Shown: positions 52,014-60,430, numbered from the stretch's first letter. The stretch is DNA of 64,000 nucleotides from Halococcus salsus (GCF_009900715.1 NZ_JAAAJC010000005.1:84262-148261), one strand, 5' to 3'. Numbers and translations are program-made. The notes: generated by a model not told the origin, from the letters alone.

Positions 52014-52423
52014 CCCAGCCGGAACGGCTCCTCTTCCTCGCTCTCGTCGTCGAGTTCTTCGAGCTGGATCACGTCCTCCTCGCCCTCCTGGTCCTCCAAC
52101 CGTTGGCTCAATTGGGTGACGTACCGGCGATGTTCGTCGAGCTGCTCGCGGAGGTGGTCGGCTTCGAGTTCGAGGCGCTCGTGCTCGCGGACGTAGCTCT
52201 TGGGCACCTCGACCTTCGGCGGGAAGCTCGACGAATCCTCGCTGCTCTCGTCGACCTCGTGCTCGGGGACGACCTCGACCTGACCGTCGTGGGCAACCAG
52301 CATCTCGACGTAGTTGCGGAACACCGCCGAGAGCGAGATGTCGCGCTCCTCGGCGATCTCGCGAAGCGTCTCGAAGGCGTCCTCGTTCACCCGGAACGAG
52401 ATCGTCTTGTTCTTGTTGCCCAT
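52010..52423 (-). CDS. ribbon-helix-helix protein with coiled-coil tail
   Basis: A 137-residue protein. KTISFRVNEDAFETLREIAEERDISLSAVFRNYV (residues 6-40, seen as KTISFRVNEDAF and SLSAVFRNYVEML) is a MetJ/CopG-type ribbon-helix-helix DNA-binding domain. A long coiled coil (about 75-120) and an acidic tail (LDDESEEEEPFRLG) follow. It may be a dimeric transcriptional or chromatin regulator. It lies 80 bases from the RPA-partner gene, on the same strand. Target genes are unknown. Confidence 0.78.
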   Translation of the reverse strand: MGNKNKTISFRVNEDAFETLREIAEERDISLSAVFRNYVEMLVAHDGQVEVVPEHEVDESSEDSSSFPPKVEVPKSYVREHERLELEADHLREQLDEHRRYVTQLSQRLEDQEGEEDVIQLEELDDESEEEEPFRLG

Positions 52424-52503
52424 CTGGGTTCGACCTATCCGCCCCGAGACCTTAATCCTTCGTCAGACGATGACACGCGCTCGATCGAGAGGAATCGCGC
52501 CGC

Positions 52504-53097
52504 TCAGTCGGCGTCGACCGCGACCTCGTCGTCCTCTTCGAGGCTTTCGAGCGCCGAGACGGCTTCCTGACGGTAGTCGTCCAGCGGCAGGTCGTAGCGC
52601 TCCTCGGCCATCCGGGCGTACTCGTTGGTGTCGGCCTCGAACGCCTGGATCCGCTCGGTGGTTCGGGCGGCGGTCTCGACCACCCACCGGTCGCGGGTCT
52701 CCGCGTCGACCACGGTGATCGACTCCGGTCGAACCGCGACGTTGGTCTGGCCGTCGTCGGTCTCGAAGGTCCGGGGTTTGCCCGCAACCGCGACGTACGC
52801 GGGTGGCTCGATCTCCCGGAGCGTGCTCGCGGCCTCGGGCTGGTACTGACCCGCGTAGACGTAGAACGTCCCCGTGGGGTCGACCACGCGGCCCTGCCAG
52901 TACTCCGAATCCGACCCTACGTCCTCGGTCTCGGTGAGGGTGCCGACGAAGAACACGCGGTTCGCGCGCTCGCCGCTGGGCAGAAGGACGTAGACCGGTG
53001 CGCGCTCCTCATCGCTCTCCTTGAACGTCTCCGTGGCGTCGTTGAACTCGCGGGCGAAGACCCGGCGGGCGACCTTCCGCATGGGAGCACCGCTCAT
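52504..53097 (-). CDS. RPA-associated protein (Rpap)
   Basis: A 197-residue protein with an OB-like N-terminal region (KVARRVFAREFNDATETFK, LPSGERANRVFFVGTLTE) and a helical acidic C-terminus. Haloarchaea carry such partner proteins in operons with RPA, where each partner interacts specifically with its own RPA. The ATG at 53097 overlaps the stop of the RPA gene by four bases, so production is tightly coupled. In Haloferax volcanii there are two such pairs (rpa1-rpap1 and rpa3-rpap3); I cannot decide which this corresponds to. Confidence 0.85.
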   Translation of the reverse strand: MSGAPMRKVARRVFAREFNDATETFKESDEERAPVYVLLPSGERANRVFFVGTLTETEDVGSDSEYWQGRVVDPTGTFYVYAGQYQPEAASTLREIEPPAYVAVAGKPRTFETDDGQTNVAVRPESITVVDAETRDRWVVETAARTTERIQAFEADTNEYARMAEERYDLPLDDYRQEAVSALESLEEDDEVAVDAD

Positions 53098-54332
53098 AGC
53101 GACCTCGCTTTGATGAGGGTCTCCTCGGCATCCACCGGCCCGCCCAGCCGCTCGAAGTCGTTCGCGAGGACGTACCGCCCGAAGGTCGGCCCCTCGACGC
53201 GGTAGTAGCTCCCGAGGATCTCCCCGCGGATCTCGTCGGCCACCACGGTCGTATCGAGCGCGTCCATCGCCATCTCCTTCGCCTCGGAGAGGGTGATCCC
53301 GGTGAGCGCCTCGGTGGCCTCCTCGTCGAAGATCGTCTCGTGGACCTCGTTGCCGTCGTCGATGACGGCCTTGATCCGGAGGTCGAACTCGCCGTCGACC
53401 TCGCCGTGTTCGGAACACCGACCGTTCTGGAGCACTCGCGTGCAGTCCTCCTCGGGACACCGCTTGATCAGACCGCTCCCGCGCTGGATGTCCACCAGCG
53501 CGCCTTCCACGGCGATGGCGTCGTCGCCGACCTCGATGTCCTCGTCGAGCTCCTCGATATTCGTGGTGCGGTTGAGCTTGACCGAGAATCGCCCTTCCCA
53601 CTCGTCGGTGACGAGATTCGAGAGGCGGTAGACGCCGCCCTCTTCGAGTTCGGGCAGGTCTGACTTCGCCCACTTCGTGAACTTGATCGTCCCCGTCGGG
53701 TCACCGAGCAGGCCCACCTGCCCAACCGACTCACTGCGAGGGTCCCAGAGCTGGGTGACTTTGGCCGTGAGGTCGATCCACTCCTCGGGCGCGTCGACTT
53801 CGCCGATCGTTCGTTCCTCGCTCGCGCCGCCCGACTCGGGGACGTCGAGCTCCTCGTCAAGCTCCTCGATGTCCGTCGTCCGATTGAGCTTGACCGAGAA
53901 CCGGCCCTCGTACTCGTCGGTGACGACGTTTTCGAGCCGGTAGACGCTCCCTTCCTCAAGTTCGGGGAGGTCGGAGGTCGCCCACGCGGTGAACTTGATG
54001 GTGCCCGTCTCGTCGCCGAGCAGGCCCACCTGGGCGATCGACTCGCTCCGGGGCTCCCAGAGCTGGAGGACCTTCACCGTGAGGTCGACCCACTGCTCGG
54101 GCGCGTCGATGGTCTCGACCGTCCGCTCCTCGCTCTCGCCACCGAGTTCGTCCCGGTCCATCCCGGCCTCGTCGAGGTAGCTGCTCGTGACGCTCCGGCG
54201 CGCCTCTTCGAGGGGGACTCGGTAGTCGTTGACCAGCGTGTCGAGGCGCTCCTCGACGTCCTCGACGCTGATGTCTAGCGTATCCGAAAACTGCTCGTGT
54301 ATCTCCGCTGCGTGCTGTTGTACGTCCGTCAT
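53094..54332 (-). CDS. rpa: replication protein A (single-strand DNA-binding)
   Basis: A 412-residue protein. Residues 1-60 are helical. Two OB-fold domains follow at 67-164 and 171-268, with 76 of 98 residues identical by my count, including QVGLLGD, TGTIKFT and EGRFSVKLNRTT. A third, less similar OB-like region contains CPEEDC and NGRCSEH, a zinc knuckle with residues near 292, 297, 306 and 309. It protects single-stranded DNA in replication, repair and recombination. Length and layout resemble Haloferax RPA1. A strong TATA box lies upstream, and the RPA-partner gene follows. Confidence 0.92.
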   Translation of the reverse strand: MTDVQQHAAEIHEQFSDTLDISVEDVEERLDTLVNDYRVPLEEARRSVTSSYLDEAGMDRDELGGESEERTVETIDAPEQWVDLTVKVLQLWEPRSESIAQVGLLGDETGTIKFTAWATSDLPELEEGSVYRLENVVTDEYEGRFSVKLNRTTDIEELDEELDVPESGGASEERTIGEVDAPEEWIDLTAKVTQLWDPRSESVGQVGLLGDPTGTIKFTKWAKSDLPELEEGGVYRLSNLVTDEWEGRFSVKLNRTTNIEELDEDIEVGDDAIAVEGALVDIQRGSGLIKRCPEEDCTRVLQNGRCSEHGEVDGEFDLRIKAVIDDGNEVHETIFDEEATEALTGITLSEAKEMAMDALDTTVVADEIRGEILGSYYRVEGPTFGRYVLANDFERLGGPVDAEETLIKARSL

Positions 54333-54391
54333 TGGTTGTCCTGTCTCCGCGTGTTTTCGGTGGGAGACACCTGAGGGTACGCGCGCGATGG

Positions 54392-54400
54392 TATAAAAAG
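54392..54400 (-). promoter_or_regulatory. strong TATA box for the RPA operon
   Basis: Minus-strand CTTTTTATA at 54392-54400 is the longest AT-only box upstream of any gene here except TFB. It predicts transcription near 54368, leaving a leader of about 36 bases before the ATG at 54332. Confidence 0.6.
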
Positions 54401-54473
54401 TTCCGCGAGCACGGTGAAAGTGGTCGAGAACACGAGCGACGGGCCTTTGTAGCGCGCTCCTCTCCCATCACTC

Positions 54474-54749
54474 ATGAGCGACGAGGGTCGCCTCGCGCGG
54501 CTTCTCAGCACGACGGCGCGCGCGGCGGGTCGGCGCTACGCCGAATCGCGACGGGCCTACAGCAGCGGCCGTACCCGCGCCGAGGGTGACGGTCCCTACG
54601 ACGAACACCTCCGGGTCGTCTGTCGCCGCCACGCCCAGAAACGCACCGTGACGCTCGACGGTTACGTCCCGGACTGTTTCGACCCCGACCACCCCGACTG
54701 CGAGGGCTGTCTGGAGGACATCCGCGAGGGGACCGTCGAGACCTGGTGA
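54474..54749 (+). CDS. small cysteine-containing protein (DUF7091-like)
   Basis: A 91-residue protein. A basic N-terminal half (LLSTTARAAGRRYAESRRAY) is followed by LRVVCRRHAQKRTVTL and a conserved cysteine-rich end (YVPDCFDPDHPDCEGCLEDI) with four cysteines that may bind zinc. I believe it belongs to a haloarchaeal family of unknown function; the family number is uncertain. It is divergent from the RPA operon. A short stretch of similar sequence lies in the gap at about 56.77 kb. Confidence 0.6.
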   Translation: MSDEGRLARLLSTTARAAGRRYAESRRAYSSGRTRAEGDGPYDEHLRVVCRRHAQKRTVTLDGYVPDCFDPDHPDCEGCLEDIREGTVETW

Positions 54750-54842
54750 GTGCGGGGACGACCCTCGGCGAGCGTCGACCCGAGCCACGACCTTCTCCTC
54801 GCAAGCAGAACACGGGAATGAGTCGCCGGCGTGTCGTCTGAC

Positions 54843-56087
54843 ATGGCACCCGATGGCCCGGACCCACGGCGACGCGACTCGCTCACCGAGCGGTATCCCG
54901 GCCTCGACGTGCTCGTCGACGAGCCGCCGAACGCACAGACGGCCGCTCGGTCGAACCTCGCGGCCCCTATCACGCCGCGCGACGAACACTTCGTCCGGGT
55001 CCACCACCGGACCCCGGAGATCGACGCCGACGAGTGGACCGTCTCGCTCACGGGAATGATCGAGGCCGAAGCCGAGCTCTCGATGGACGAACTCCGATGT
55101 GACTACCCCACCGAATCGGTGGTCCACACGATGGAGTGTTCGGGCAACGGCCGGGCGTACTTCGAGCCGGACGCCGAGGGTGACCAGTGGAGCTTCGGGG
55201 CGGTCGGCAACGCGGTCTGGACCGGCACGCCGGTGCGCGCCGTGCTCGACGAGTACGGTACGGCCGACGAGGACGGCGACGACGGGCGCTGGCTCTCCGC
55301 GATGGGTGGTGAAGCGCCGCCCGACAAGGACGTCTTCTGCCGGTCGATCCCGCTGTCGAAGGTCCGGGAGGACTGCCTGCTGGCCTACGAGATGAACGGC
55401 GCGCCGATGGCTCCCGAACACGGCTACCCCGTTCGGCTGGTTGTACCTGGGTGGTTCGGCAACAACAGCGTGAAGTGGGTCGAGGAGATCCGCGTGATGG
55501 ACGGCATGGTCGAGGGCGAGGCGTGGACCAACCGCGACGGGCAGGACTACACCCAGTACCAGCAGTCCTCCTACCGGATCGTCCCCGACCAGGACGAGCA
55601 GCCGGACCGTCATCGGTCAATGGAGACCACGAGCACCTACGACCAGCTGACCGGGAGCGAGGAGGTTCGGAACGCCTACCTCTTCGACCAGCTCGTCAAG
55701 TCGCTCCTCACGACGCCCGAGGACGGGGCCGCGCTCTCGGGCCCGCGGGTCGAACTCTCGGGGGTCGCGTGGTCGGGCGAGGACGCGGTCGAGCGCGTCG
55801 AGGTCTCGACCGACGGCGGCGAGTCGTGGGCCGAGGCGGAACCCGTGGGTCCCGACCTCGGCCGCTACGCGCTCGATCGCTTCCGGTACGTCTGGGAACC
55901 CGAACCGGGCGAGCACACCCTCTGTTCGCGGGCGACCGACGAGCGCGGTCGAACCCAGCCGGCCACGGTCTCCGACCCCGAGGCGGGCCGTCGCGGTATC
56001 GAGAACGACGAGTTCCCGTGGAACGTGAAGGGCTACGGCAACAACGCCTACCGCCCGCTCGGCGTCACCGTCGAGGTGGAGGCGTAA
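54843..56087 (+). CDS. sulfite-oxidase-family molybdopterin enzyme
   Basis: A 414-residue soluble molybdenum enzyme. TMECSGNGR places the molybdenum-ligating cysteine at about residue 99. WTGTPVRAVL and the Gly-rich PEHGYPVRLVVPGWFG segment, with its conserved arginine and histidine, complete the pterin domain. A C-terminal Mo-co dimerisation domain (EDAVERVEVSTDGGESW) follows. No heme domain, signal peptide or Tat motif is present, so it is probably cytoplasmic. The start could be the GTG four codons earlier. It shares one base with the next gene. Confidence 0.88.
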   Translation: MAPDGPDPRRRDSLTERYPGLDVLVDEPPNAQTAARSNLAAPITPRDEHFVRVHHRTPEIDADEWTVSLTGMIEAEAELSMDELRCDYPTESVVHTMECSGNGRAYFEPDAEGDQWSFGAVGNAVWTGTPVRAVLDEYGTADEDGDDGRWLSAMGGEAPPDKDVFCRSIPLSKVREDCLLAYEMNGAPMAPEHGYPVRLVVPGWFGNNSVKWVEEIRVMDGMVEGEAWTNRDGQDYTQYQQSSYRIVPDQDEQPDRHRSMETTSTYDQLTGSEEVRNAYLFDQLVKSLLTTPEDGAALSGPRVELSGVAWSGEDAVERVEVSTDGGESWAEAEPVGPDLGRYALDRFRYVWEPEPGEHTLCSRATDERGRTQPATVSDPEAGRRGIENDEFPWNVKGYGNNAYRPLGVTVEVEA

Positions 56088-56593
56088 TGGCGACCCAATC
56101 GGGCGAGTCCGCCGAGCGGACCATTCCCCGTCGAGCGCTGTTCGCCGCCGGGGTGTTCGGGTTCGGGTTCAGCGGGCTGATCGACGTCCTCCTCCTGCAC
56201 CACGTCCTCCAGTGGCACCACCTCGTCTCCGGGATCTACCCGATGAACACCCTCGACGGTCTCAGGATCAACGTCCTCGCCGACGGGCTGTTCTCCATCG
56301 GAATGGTCGTCATCGCGGGGATCGGTGCGGGCCTCGTCTGGCGCGCCGAACGGCGGACCGCGACCCCGCTGGCGTTCCGGCCGGTCGCGGGTGCGGCGGT
56401 GGTCGGCCTCGGCGTCTTCGACCTCTACGACGCGGTCGTCGACCACGTGATCCTCGGCCTCCACCAGCCGCTCTCGATGGGCGGGACGTACAACCCCCAC
56501 TGGATCGTCGTCAGCGTCCTCATCATCGGCGCGGGCGCGTACGTCTACCGGACGGGGATCAGCGAAACCGAGGACACCACCGAGGCTCCCTGA
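56087..56593 (+). CDS. DUF2243 membrane protein
   Basis: A 168-residue protein with four predicted membrane spans. FSGLIDVLLLHHVLQWHHLVSG, with several histidines, and NVLADGLFSIGMVVIAGIGAG match DUF2243. The histidine pairs (LLHHVLQWHHLVS) might bind a metal or heme. Its ATG overlaps the stop of the sulfite-oxidase-like gene (TAATG), so the pair is co-translated; a role as its membrane partner is conceivable but unproven. A small membrane protein gene follows two bases later. Confidence 0.85.
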   Translation: MATQSGESAERTIPRRALFAAGVFGFGFSGLIDVLLLHHVLQWHHLVSGIYPMNTLDGLRINVLADGLFSIGMVVIAGIGAGLVWRAERRTATPLAFRPVAGAAVVGLGVFDLYDAVVDHVILGLHQPLSMGGTYNPHWIVVSVLIIGAGAYVYRTGISETEDTTEAP

Positions 56594-56595
56594 CC

Positions 56596-56763
56596 GTGAT
56601 CCCCCCGACCACGGACGTGCTGGCCCTCTCCGTCGTGGTCGCCCACGCCGGGGCCCGGCCGACGCCGGTTCCGCACTGGGCGGTGCTGATCGTCGGCGTG
56701 CTCGGAATCTGGGTCGCCATCGCCGGTGGCGTCGCCGCCCTCGATAGAGTGCTGGCCGAGTAG
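56596..56763 (+). CDS. small single-span membrane protein
   Basis: A 55-residue frame starting with GTG two bases after the DUF2243 stop, so likely in the same operon. It has a hydrophobic start (VLALSVVVAHAGARPT) and a clear membrane segment (WAVLIVGVLGIWVAIAGGVAAL). The composition suits a small subunit of a membrane complex with the DUF2243 protein. No family is recognised, and it could still be non-coding. Confidence 0.5.
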   Translation: MIPPTTDVLALSVVVAHAGARPTPVPHWAVLIVGVLGIWVAIAGGVAALDRVLAE

Positions 56764-56782
56764 ATCGACCCTCGGGGGCTAC

Positions 56783-56821
56783 GTCACGGACTGCTTCGAC
56801 CCAAGTGACGAAGTCCGTGAC
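56783..56821. terminator. hairpin between convergent genes
   Basis: GTCACGGACT (56783-56792) and AGTCCGTGAC (56812-56821) are perfect 10-base arms around a 19-base loop, placed between the ends of two convergent operons (56763 and 56830). A role in ending or insulating transcription is inference, as no T-run follows. Confidence 0.4.
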
Positions 56822-56829
56822 GACCCGAC

Positions 56830-57486
56830 TCACTCAGGGACGACGAGGTCGCAGTAATGAAACTCGCCGTCGCCCACCCCACGCGTGACGGTTTCACCCG
56901 TTTGCACGTCGACCGGTTCCTCGAAGGTCGGCCCGTGGGTCACGAACGTGTGGAACTCGCCGTTCTCGCCGCACGGGTCGACGTCCGGAGGGAGGTCCGC
57001 GAGAAATGCGGTATCGAACGTCCGACCCGCGAACGAGGCGTCGAACACCTCGCCGTCGACACACACCACGGTGGCTTCGTACGCATCGGCGACCGTCTCC
57101 GCGACCGCCGACGTGTCGCGCCCCCAGATCGGCCAGCAACCATCGAGGTCGCTCTCGGCGAGCCGTTCCTCGCGGTAGGCCCGCACGCTTTCGAGGAACA
57201 GGTCGGCGAACACGACGTGCGTGAAGCCACGCTCGGCGTATCCGTCCATCGCTTCGGCCATCACCGCCTCGTAGGTCTCGTTCGTGGGCTCGCGCGGGAG
57301 CGTGACGAACTCGATCGGCAGCCCGAGCGCGTCGGCTTGGCGTTCGTAGAGACCTCGCCGAACCCCGTGCATCGTGCTCCGGTTCGTCGAACTCGAAACC
57401 GTCGTCAGTAGTTCCTCGACACCATCGAGTTCGGCGAGCGCGTACGCGGCGTCCTTGCCGCCGCTCCACGAACAGACCGCTCGCAT
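56830..57486 (-). CDS. dph6: diphthine-ammonia ligase (Dph6-like)
   Basis: A 218-residue PP-loop ATPase. CSWSGGKDAAYALAEL near residues 5-20 contains the SGGKD loop, and GEFHTFVTHGP near the end is typical of the MJ0570/Dph6 family. The enzyme performs the last step of diphthamide synthesis on elongation factor 2, amidating diphthine with ammonia and ATP. The start ATG lies inside the stop codon of the SDR gene upstream (they share one base), so they are probably co-translated. No other diphthamide genes are in view. Confidence 0.88.
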   Translation of the reverse strand: MRAVCSWSGGKDAAYALAELDGVEELLTTVSSSTNRSTMHGVRRGLYERQADALGLPIEFVTLPREPTNETYEAVMAEAMDGYAERGFTHVVFADLFLESVRAYREERLAESDLDGCWPIWGRDTSAVAETVADAYEATVVCVDGEVFDASFAGRTFDTAFLADLPPDVDPCGENGEFHTFVTHGPTFEEPVDVQTGETVTRGVGDGEFHYCDLVVPE

Positions 57487-58271
57487 CAGCCCCGTAACGT
57501 CCCACCGTCGACCGGTATCGCCGCTCCCGTGAGGTAGCTCGCGCGCGCACTCGACAGGAACGCGACCGCGTCACCGAGCTCGCGCGGGTCGCCCACGCGG
57601 TCGAGCGGCACGTCGTCGGACCAGTCGGCGAGCCCCTCCTCGTAACTCTCGTACTCGCCGCGCTCGACGCCCTGCTCGACGAGTTCCTCGATACGCGGCG
57701 TCTCGTAGCTCCCCGGCAGCACCGAGTTCGCGCGGATCGATGGCCCGAACTCCCGTGCGACGGTCTCGACCAACCCCGGAACCCCGCGCCGGACGGCGTT
57801 CGAGAGCACCAGCCCCTCGATCGGCTCGGCTACGCTCGTCGAGGTGATCGCGATCCAGGTCCCGGCGTCGCTGTCGTCGAGGTGCGGGTGGGCGGCCGTG
57901 AGCACCCGAACGACGCTCATCACGAGTAGGTCGTAGGCCGCGTACCACTCCTCCTCGGGGAGGTCGAGGAACTCCCCGCTCGGCGGTCCACCCGCCGACG
58001 TCACGAGGTGGTCGAGCCCGCCGAACGCCTCGACGGTCTCCTCGACCAGGGCCTCACAGTCCGCCGGGTCGGTGATGTCCGCCTGCACGCCGAGCACGTC
58101 GCCCGGTCCCGCCGCGTCGACCGTCTCGCGTGCCGAGTCCAGCCGGTCGGCGTCACGACCACAGATAGTCACGTTCGCGCCTTCGGCGACGAGCGCCTCG
58201 GCGCTTGCTAGTCCGAGGCCACTCGTGCTCGCCGTCACCAGCGCCGCGTTGCCGTCGAGTTCGAGGTCCAT
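57486..58271 (-). CDS. short-chain dehydrogenase/reductase
   Basis: A 261-residue SDR. The cofactor fold shows TASTSGLGLASAEALVAEG (residues 13-31), and the SAGG motif lies near 89. The usual YxxxK catalytic motif is not visible: the region after the Ser-containing AITSTSVAEP reads EGLVLSNAVRRGVPG, where the tyrosine and lysine would be expected, so catalysis may be atypical or lost. It shares one base with dph6. The substrate is unknown. Confidence 0.8.
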   Translation of the reverse strand: MDLELDGNAALVTASTSGLGLASAEALVAEGANVTICGRDADRLDSARETVDAAGPGDVLGVQADITDPADCEALVEETVEAFGGLDHLVTSAGGPPSGEFLDLPEEEWYAAYDLLVMSVVRVLTAAHPHLDDSDAGTWIAITSTSVAEPIEGLVLSNAVRRGVPGLVETVAREFGPSIRANSVLPGSYETPRIEELVEQGVERGEYESYEEGLADWSDDVPLDRVGDPRELGDAVAFLSSARASYLTGAAIPVDGGTLRG

Positions 58272-58334
58272 ACTCGCTCGACGGTCGCCGGACCCATAGC
58301 TCCCCGTGGTTCGTCGCCGGACTGTCCAGCCGGC

Positions 58335-58808
58335 CTACCCGCCCCAGAAGTTCTCGCGGCTGCCGAGCCGCTGACGACGCCCCGGCCGTTTCGGCCCGTC
58401 GTCATCGTCGTCTTCACCCTCGTCGGCCTCGGTTTCGTCGTCGTCCTCGTCGCTCGTCTCGTCCTCTTCGTCCTCCATCGGGAGGCGTTCGAGTTCGTCC
58501 GCCCGCGCGTGGTTCGAGCGGACCTTCGTGATCTTCACGCGCGAGCGCGCCTCGGGCAGCACGCCGTCGACGAAGACGATGAAACCGTCCTCGGTCCGGC
58601 CCACGCCCGCGCCGCTCTCGTGCATGTCCTCGACCGTCACGACCAGCTCCTCGCCGATCGTCACCGGCTGGGATTTCAGCTCCCTGATGGGTTGGCTGTA
58701 GTGATTACACCACTCCGCACCGCCGCGATTCCCGTAGTGTTGACACCCCATGCCGTTGATCCGTTCGGAGAAACTCGGGCATTCGTCGGCGAGTGGACAG
58801 TCCGCCAT
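58335..58808 (-). CDS. TRAM-domain protein with N-terminal cysteine cluster
   Basis: A 157-residue protein. The N-terminus has four cysteines in CPLADEC, GCQHYG and WCNHY that could bind a metal. A TRAM domain at 45-105 (VTIGEELVVTVEDMHESGAG, VGRTEDGFIVFVDG) binds RNA; such single TRAM proteins are abundant in haloarchaea and may act as RNA chaperones. The C-terminal 40 residues are highly acidic, then a basic tail (RPGRRQRLGSRENFWGG). The ATG at 58808 was used because the upstream extension is rich in Arg and unlike the family. Confidence 0.88.
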   Translation of the reverse strand: MADCPLADECPSFSERINGMGCQHYGNRGGAEWCNHYSQPIRELKSQPVTIGEELVVTVEDMHESGAGVGRTEDGFIVFVDGVLPEARSRVKITKVRSNHARADELERLPMEDEEDETSDEDDDETEADEGEDDDDDGPKRPGRRQRLGSRENFWGG

Positions 58809-58853
58809 ACGGGTAGTTTCGACCCGGGTAGCTAAATGCTTACGACCCTGTCT

Positions 58854-59100
58854 CCACCTTTTGCTGCGCTCGTTCGGCGCTTCGCGCCTCACTCCCTGGC
58901 AAAATGTGGATCAAAAGCGCGTCGGGTTCCCGTTGGTCACCCTCGCGCCCGCTCGCTCCCTGCGGTCGCTCACGGTACGACAACTGACTCCTCCGCAACC
59001 GCACCGCCGAAGCCCTCGCGCCTACGGCGCTCGCCCTTCATCCGCCAGGAACCGTAACCGCCCCGCAGCGCCGCGGCGGCCGCACTGCAACCGCACCGCC
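58854..59100 (+). repeat. dispersed intergenic element, copy 6 (B-type)
   Basis: In the 304-base gap between the TRAM gene and mntH. CCACCTTTTGC (58854-58864) and GCAAAATGTGG (58899-58909) form the anchor, around GGCGC-TTC-GCGCC-like hairpin bases. Then come ATCAAAAGC, CCCGTTGGTCA, CCGCACCGCCGAAGCCCTCG and GCCCTTCATCCGCCAGG in the same order as copies 3 and 4. Confidence 0.75.
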
Positions 59101-59112
59101 GCCAAACGGCGC

Positions 59113-60369
59113 TCAGACGAACACTTCGGTGTAGATCAGCCAGATGTTGAGCACCACGATCAGCGCGATCATCGCGCCGAGCACCGTCGTCGTGCTTCTC
59201 CGGTTCGTGAACGACTGCATCAATCCTTCCTGGCGCGTGAACCAGAGCAACGGGATCAACACGAACGGGAGTTCGAAGCTCAGCGCGACCTGTGAGGCCA
59301 CCAGCACGCTCGTCGGGTCGAAGCCCGCGATGACGACCGCGAGACTCGGAACCAAGGTCACCGACCGCCGGAGCCAGACGTTGATCTGGAGGTCGAGAAA
59401 GCCGTCCATCACTGTCTGTCCCGCCATCGTCGCCACCAACGAGGAGGAGAGGCCGGCGGCGATCAGCGCGACCCCGAACACCAGACTGGAGTTCGACCCG
59501 AAGACGTTCTGGAGGGTGACGTACGCCTCGTTGAGCGTGCTGATGCCCGTGCCCTGAAGCGCCGCCGCGGCGACCACGAGCATCGCGGCGTTGACGAACA
59601 TCGCGCCGAACAGCGCGAGTATCGTGTCCACCGACTCGAACCGAAAGTGCCGGCGGTGGACGGCCTCGGTGTCGCCATCGGTCTCCATCAACCGGTTCCG
59701 GCGGTCCTGGACGATGTATGGGTGGAGGTAGACCGAGTGCGGCATCACGGTCGCGCCGAGGATCCCGATCGCGACGTAGAGCGCGTCCGGACCGGGGATC
59801 GACGGCAGGAGCCCGCGGGCGATCTCGCCACCCGTGGGTCGGGCGAGCACGACCTCGAAGAGGAACCCGAGCGCGATCACGCCGACCAGCGCCATGATCA
59901 CGAACTCGACCCAGCGGTAGCCCTGCTTTCGGGCGGTTCGCACGCCCAATAAGGCGAACGACGCGATGCCTGCGAGCACCGCCCCTGCCGGAAGGGGAAT
60001 ACCGAACACGAGGCTGAAGCCGATCGCCGCGCCGATGATCTCCGCCATGTCGGTCGCGATCATCGCGAGCTCCGCGGCGGCCCACAGGAAGTACACGAGG
60101 GGCCGAGGCAGTCGCTCACGACAGAGCTGGGCGATCCCTTTTCCAGTGGCGATCCCGAGCTTCGCGGCGACGATCTGGATCCCCATCGCCATGAAGCTCG
60201 CGAGCACGATCACCCAGAGCAACGCGGTGCCGTACTGCGCCCCACCCGAAATGTTGGTGGCCCAGTTCCCCGGGTCCATGTACGCGACGCTGATCAGGAA
60301 CCCCGGCCCGAGATAGCTCAGCAGCTCCCGGACGGGGAGCTGCCGCAAGGACGCCCCGCCGCGGCTCAC
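59113..60369 (-). CDS. mntH: Nramp-family divalent metal transporter
   Basis: A 418-residue membrane protein with about eleven spans. YMDPGNWATNISGGAQYG at residues 30-47 contains the conserved DPGN metal-binding motif of the first helix, and AAELAMIATDMAEIIGAAIG includes the second conserved metal site region. Nramp proteins import Mn2+ or Fe2+ with protons. Upstream is a TTAG-N6-CTAA palindrome next to a TATA box, which fits metal-responsive repression of the DtxR type. Its downstream end abuts copy 6 of the intergenic element. Confidence 0.92.
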   Translation of the reverse strand: MSRGGASLRQLPVRELLSYLGPGFLISVAYMDPGNWATNISGGAQYGTALLWVIVLASFMAMGIQIVAAKLGIATGKGIAQLCRERLPRPLVYFLWAAAELAMIATDMAEIIGAAIGFSLVFGIPLPAGAVLAGIASFALLGVRTARKQGYRWVEFVIMALVGVIALGFLFEVVLARPTGGEIARGLLPSIPGPDALYVAIGILGATVMPHSVYLHPYIVQDRRNRLMETDGDTEAVHRRHFRFESVDTILALFGAMFVNAAMLVVAAAALQGTGISTLNEAYVTLQNVFGSNSSLVFGVALIAAGLSSSLVATMAGQTVMDGFLDLQINVWLRRSVTLVPSLAVVIAGFDPTSVLVASQVALSFELPFVLIPLLWFTRQEGLMQSFTNRRSTTTVLGAMIALIVVLNIWLIYTEVFV

Positions 60370-60405
60370 CGACGAACCCGCCTCCGGAGACGGTCGGGAA
60401 GTGAA

Positions 60406-60430
60406 TTAGCCATATCTAATGAGTTATTTA
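60406..60430 (-). promoter_or_regulatory. mntH promoter with palindromic operator candidate
   Basis: On the minus strand a TATA-like TAAATAA (60424-60430) is followed by the palindrome TTAG-N6-CTAA (60406-60419), ending about 37 bases before the ATG at 60369. Position and half-sites recall haloarchaeal SirR/DtxR-type metal repressor sites, but which regulator binds is inference. Confidence 0.5.
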
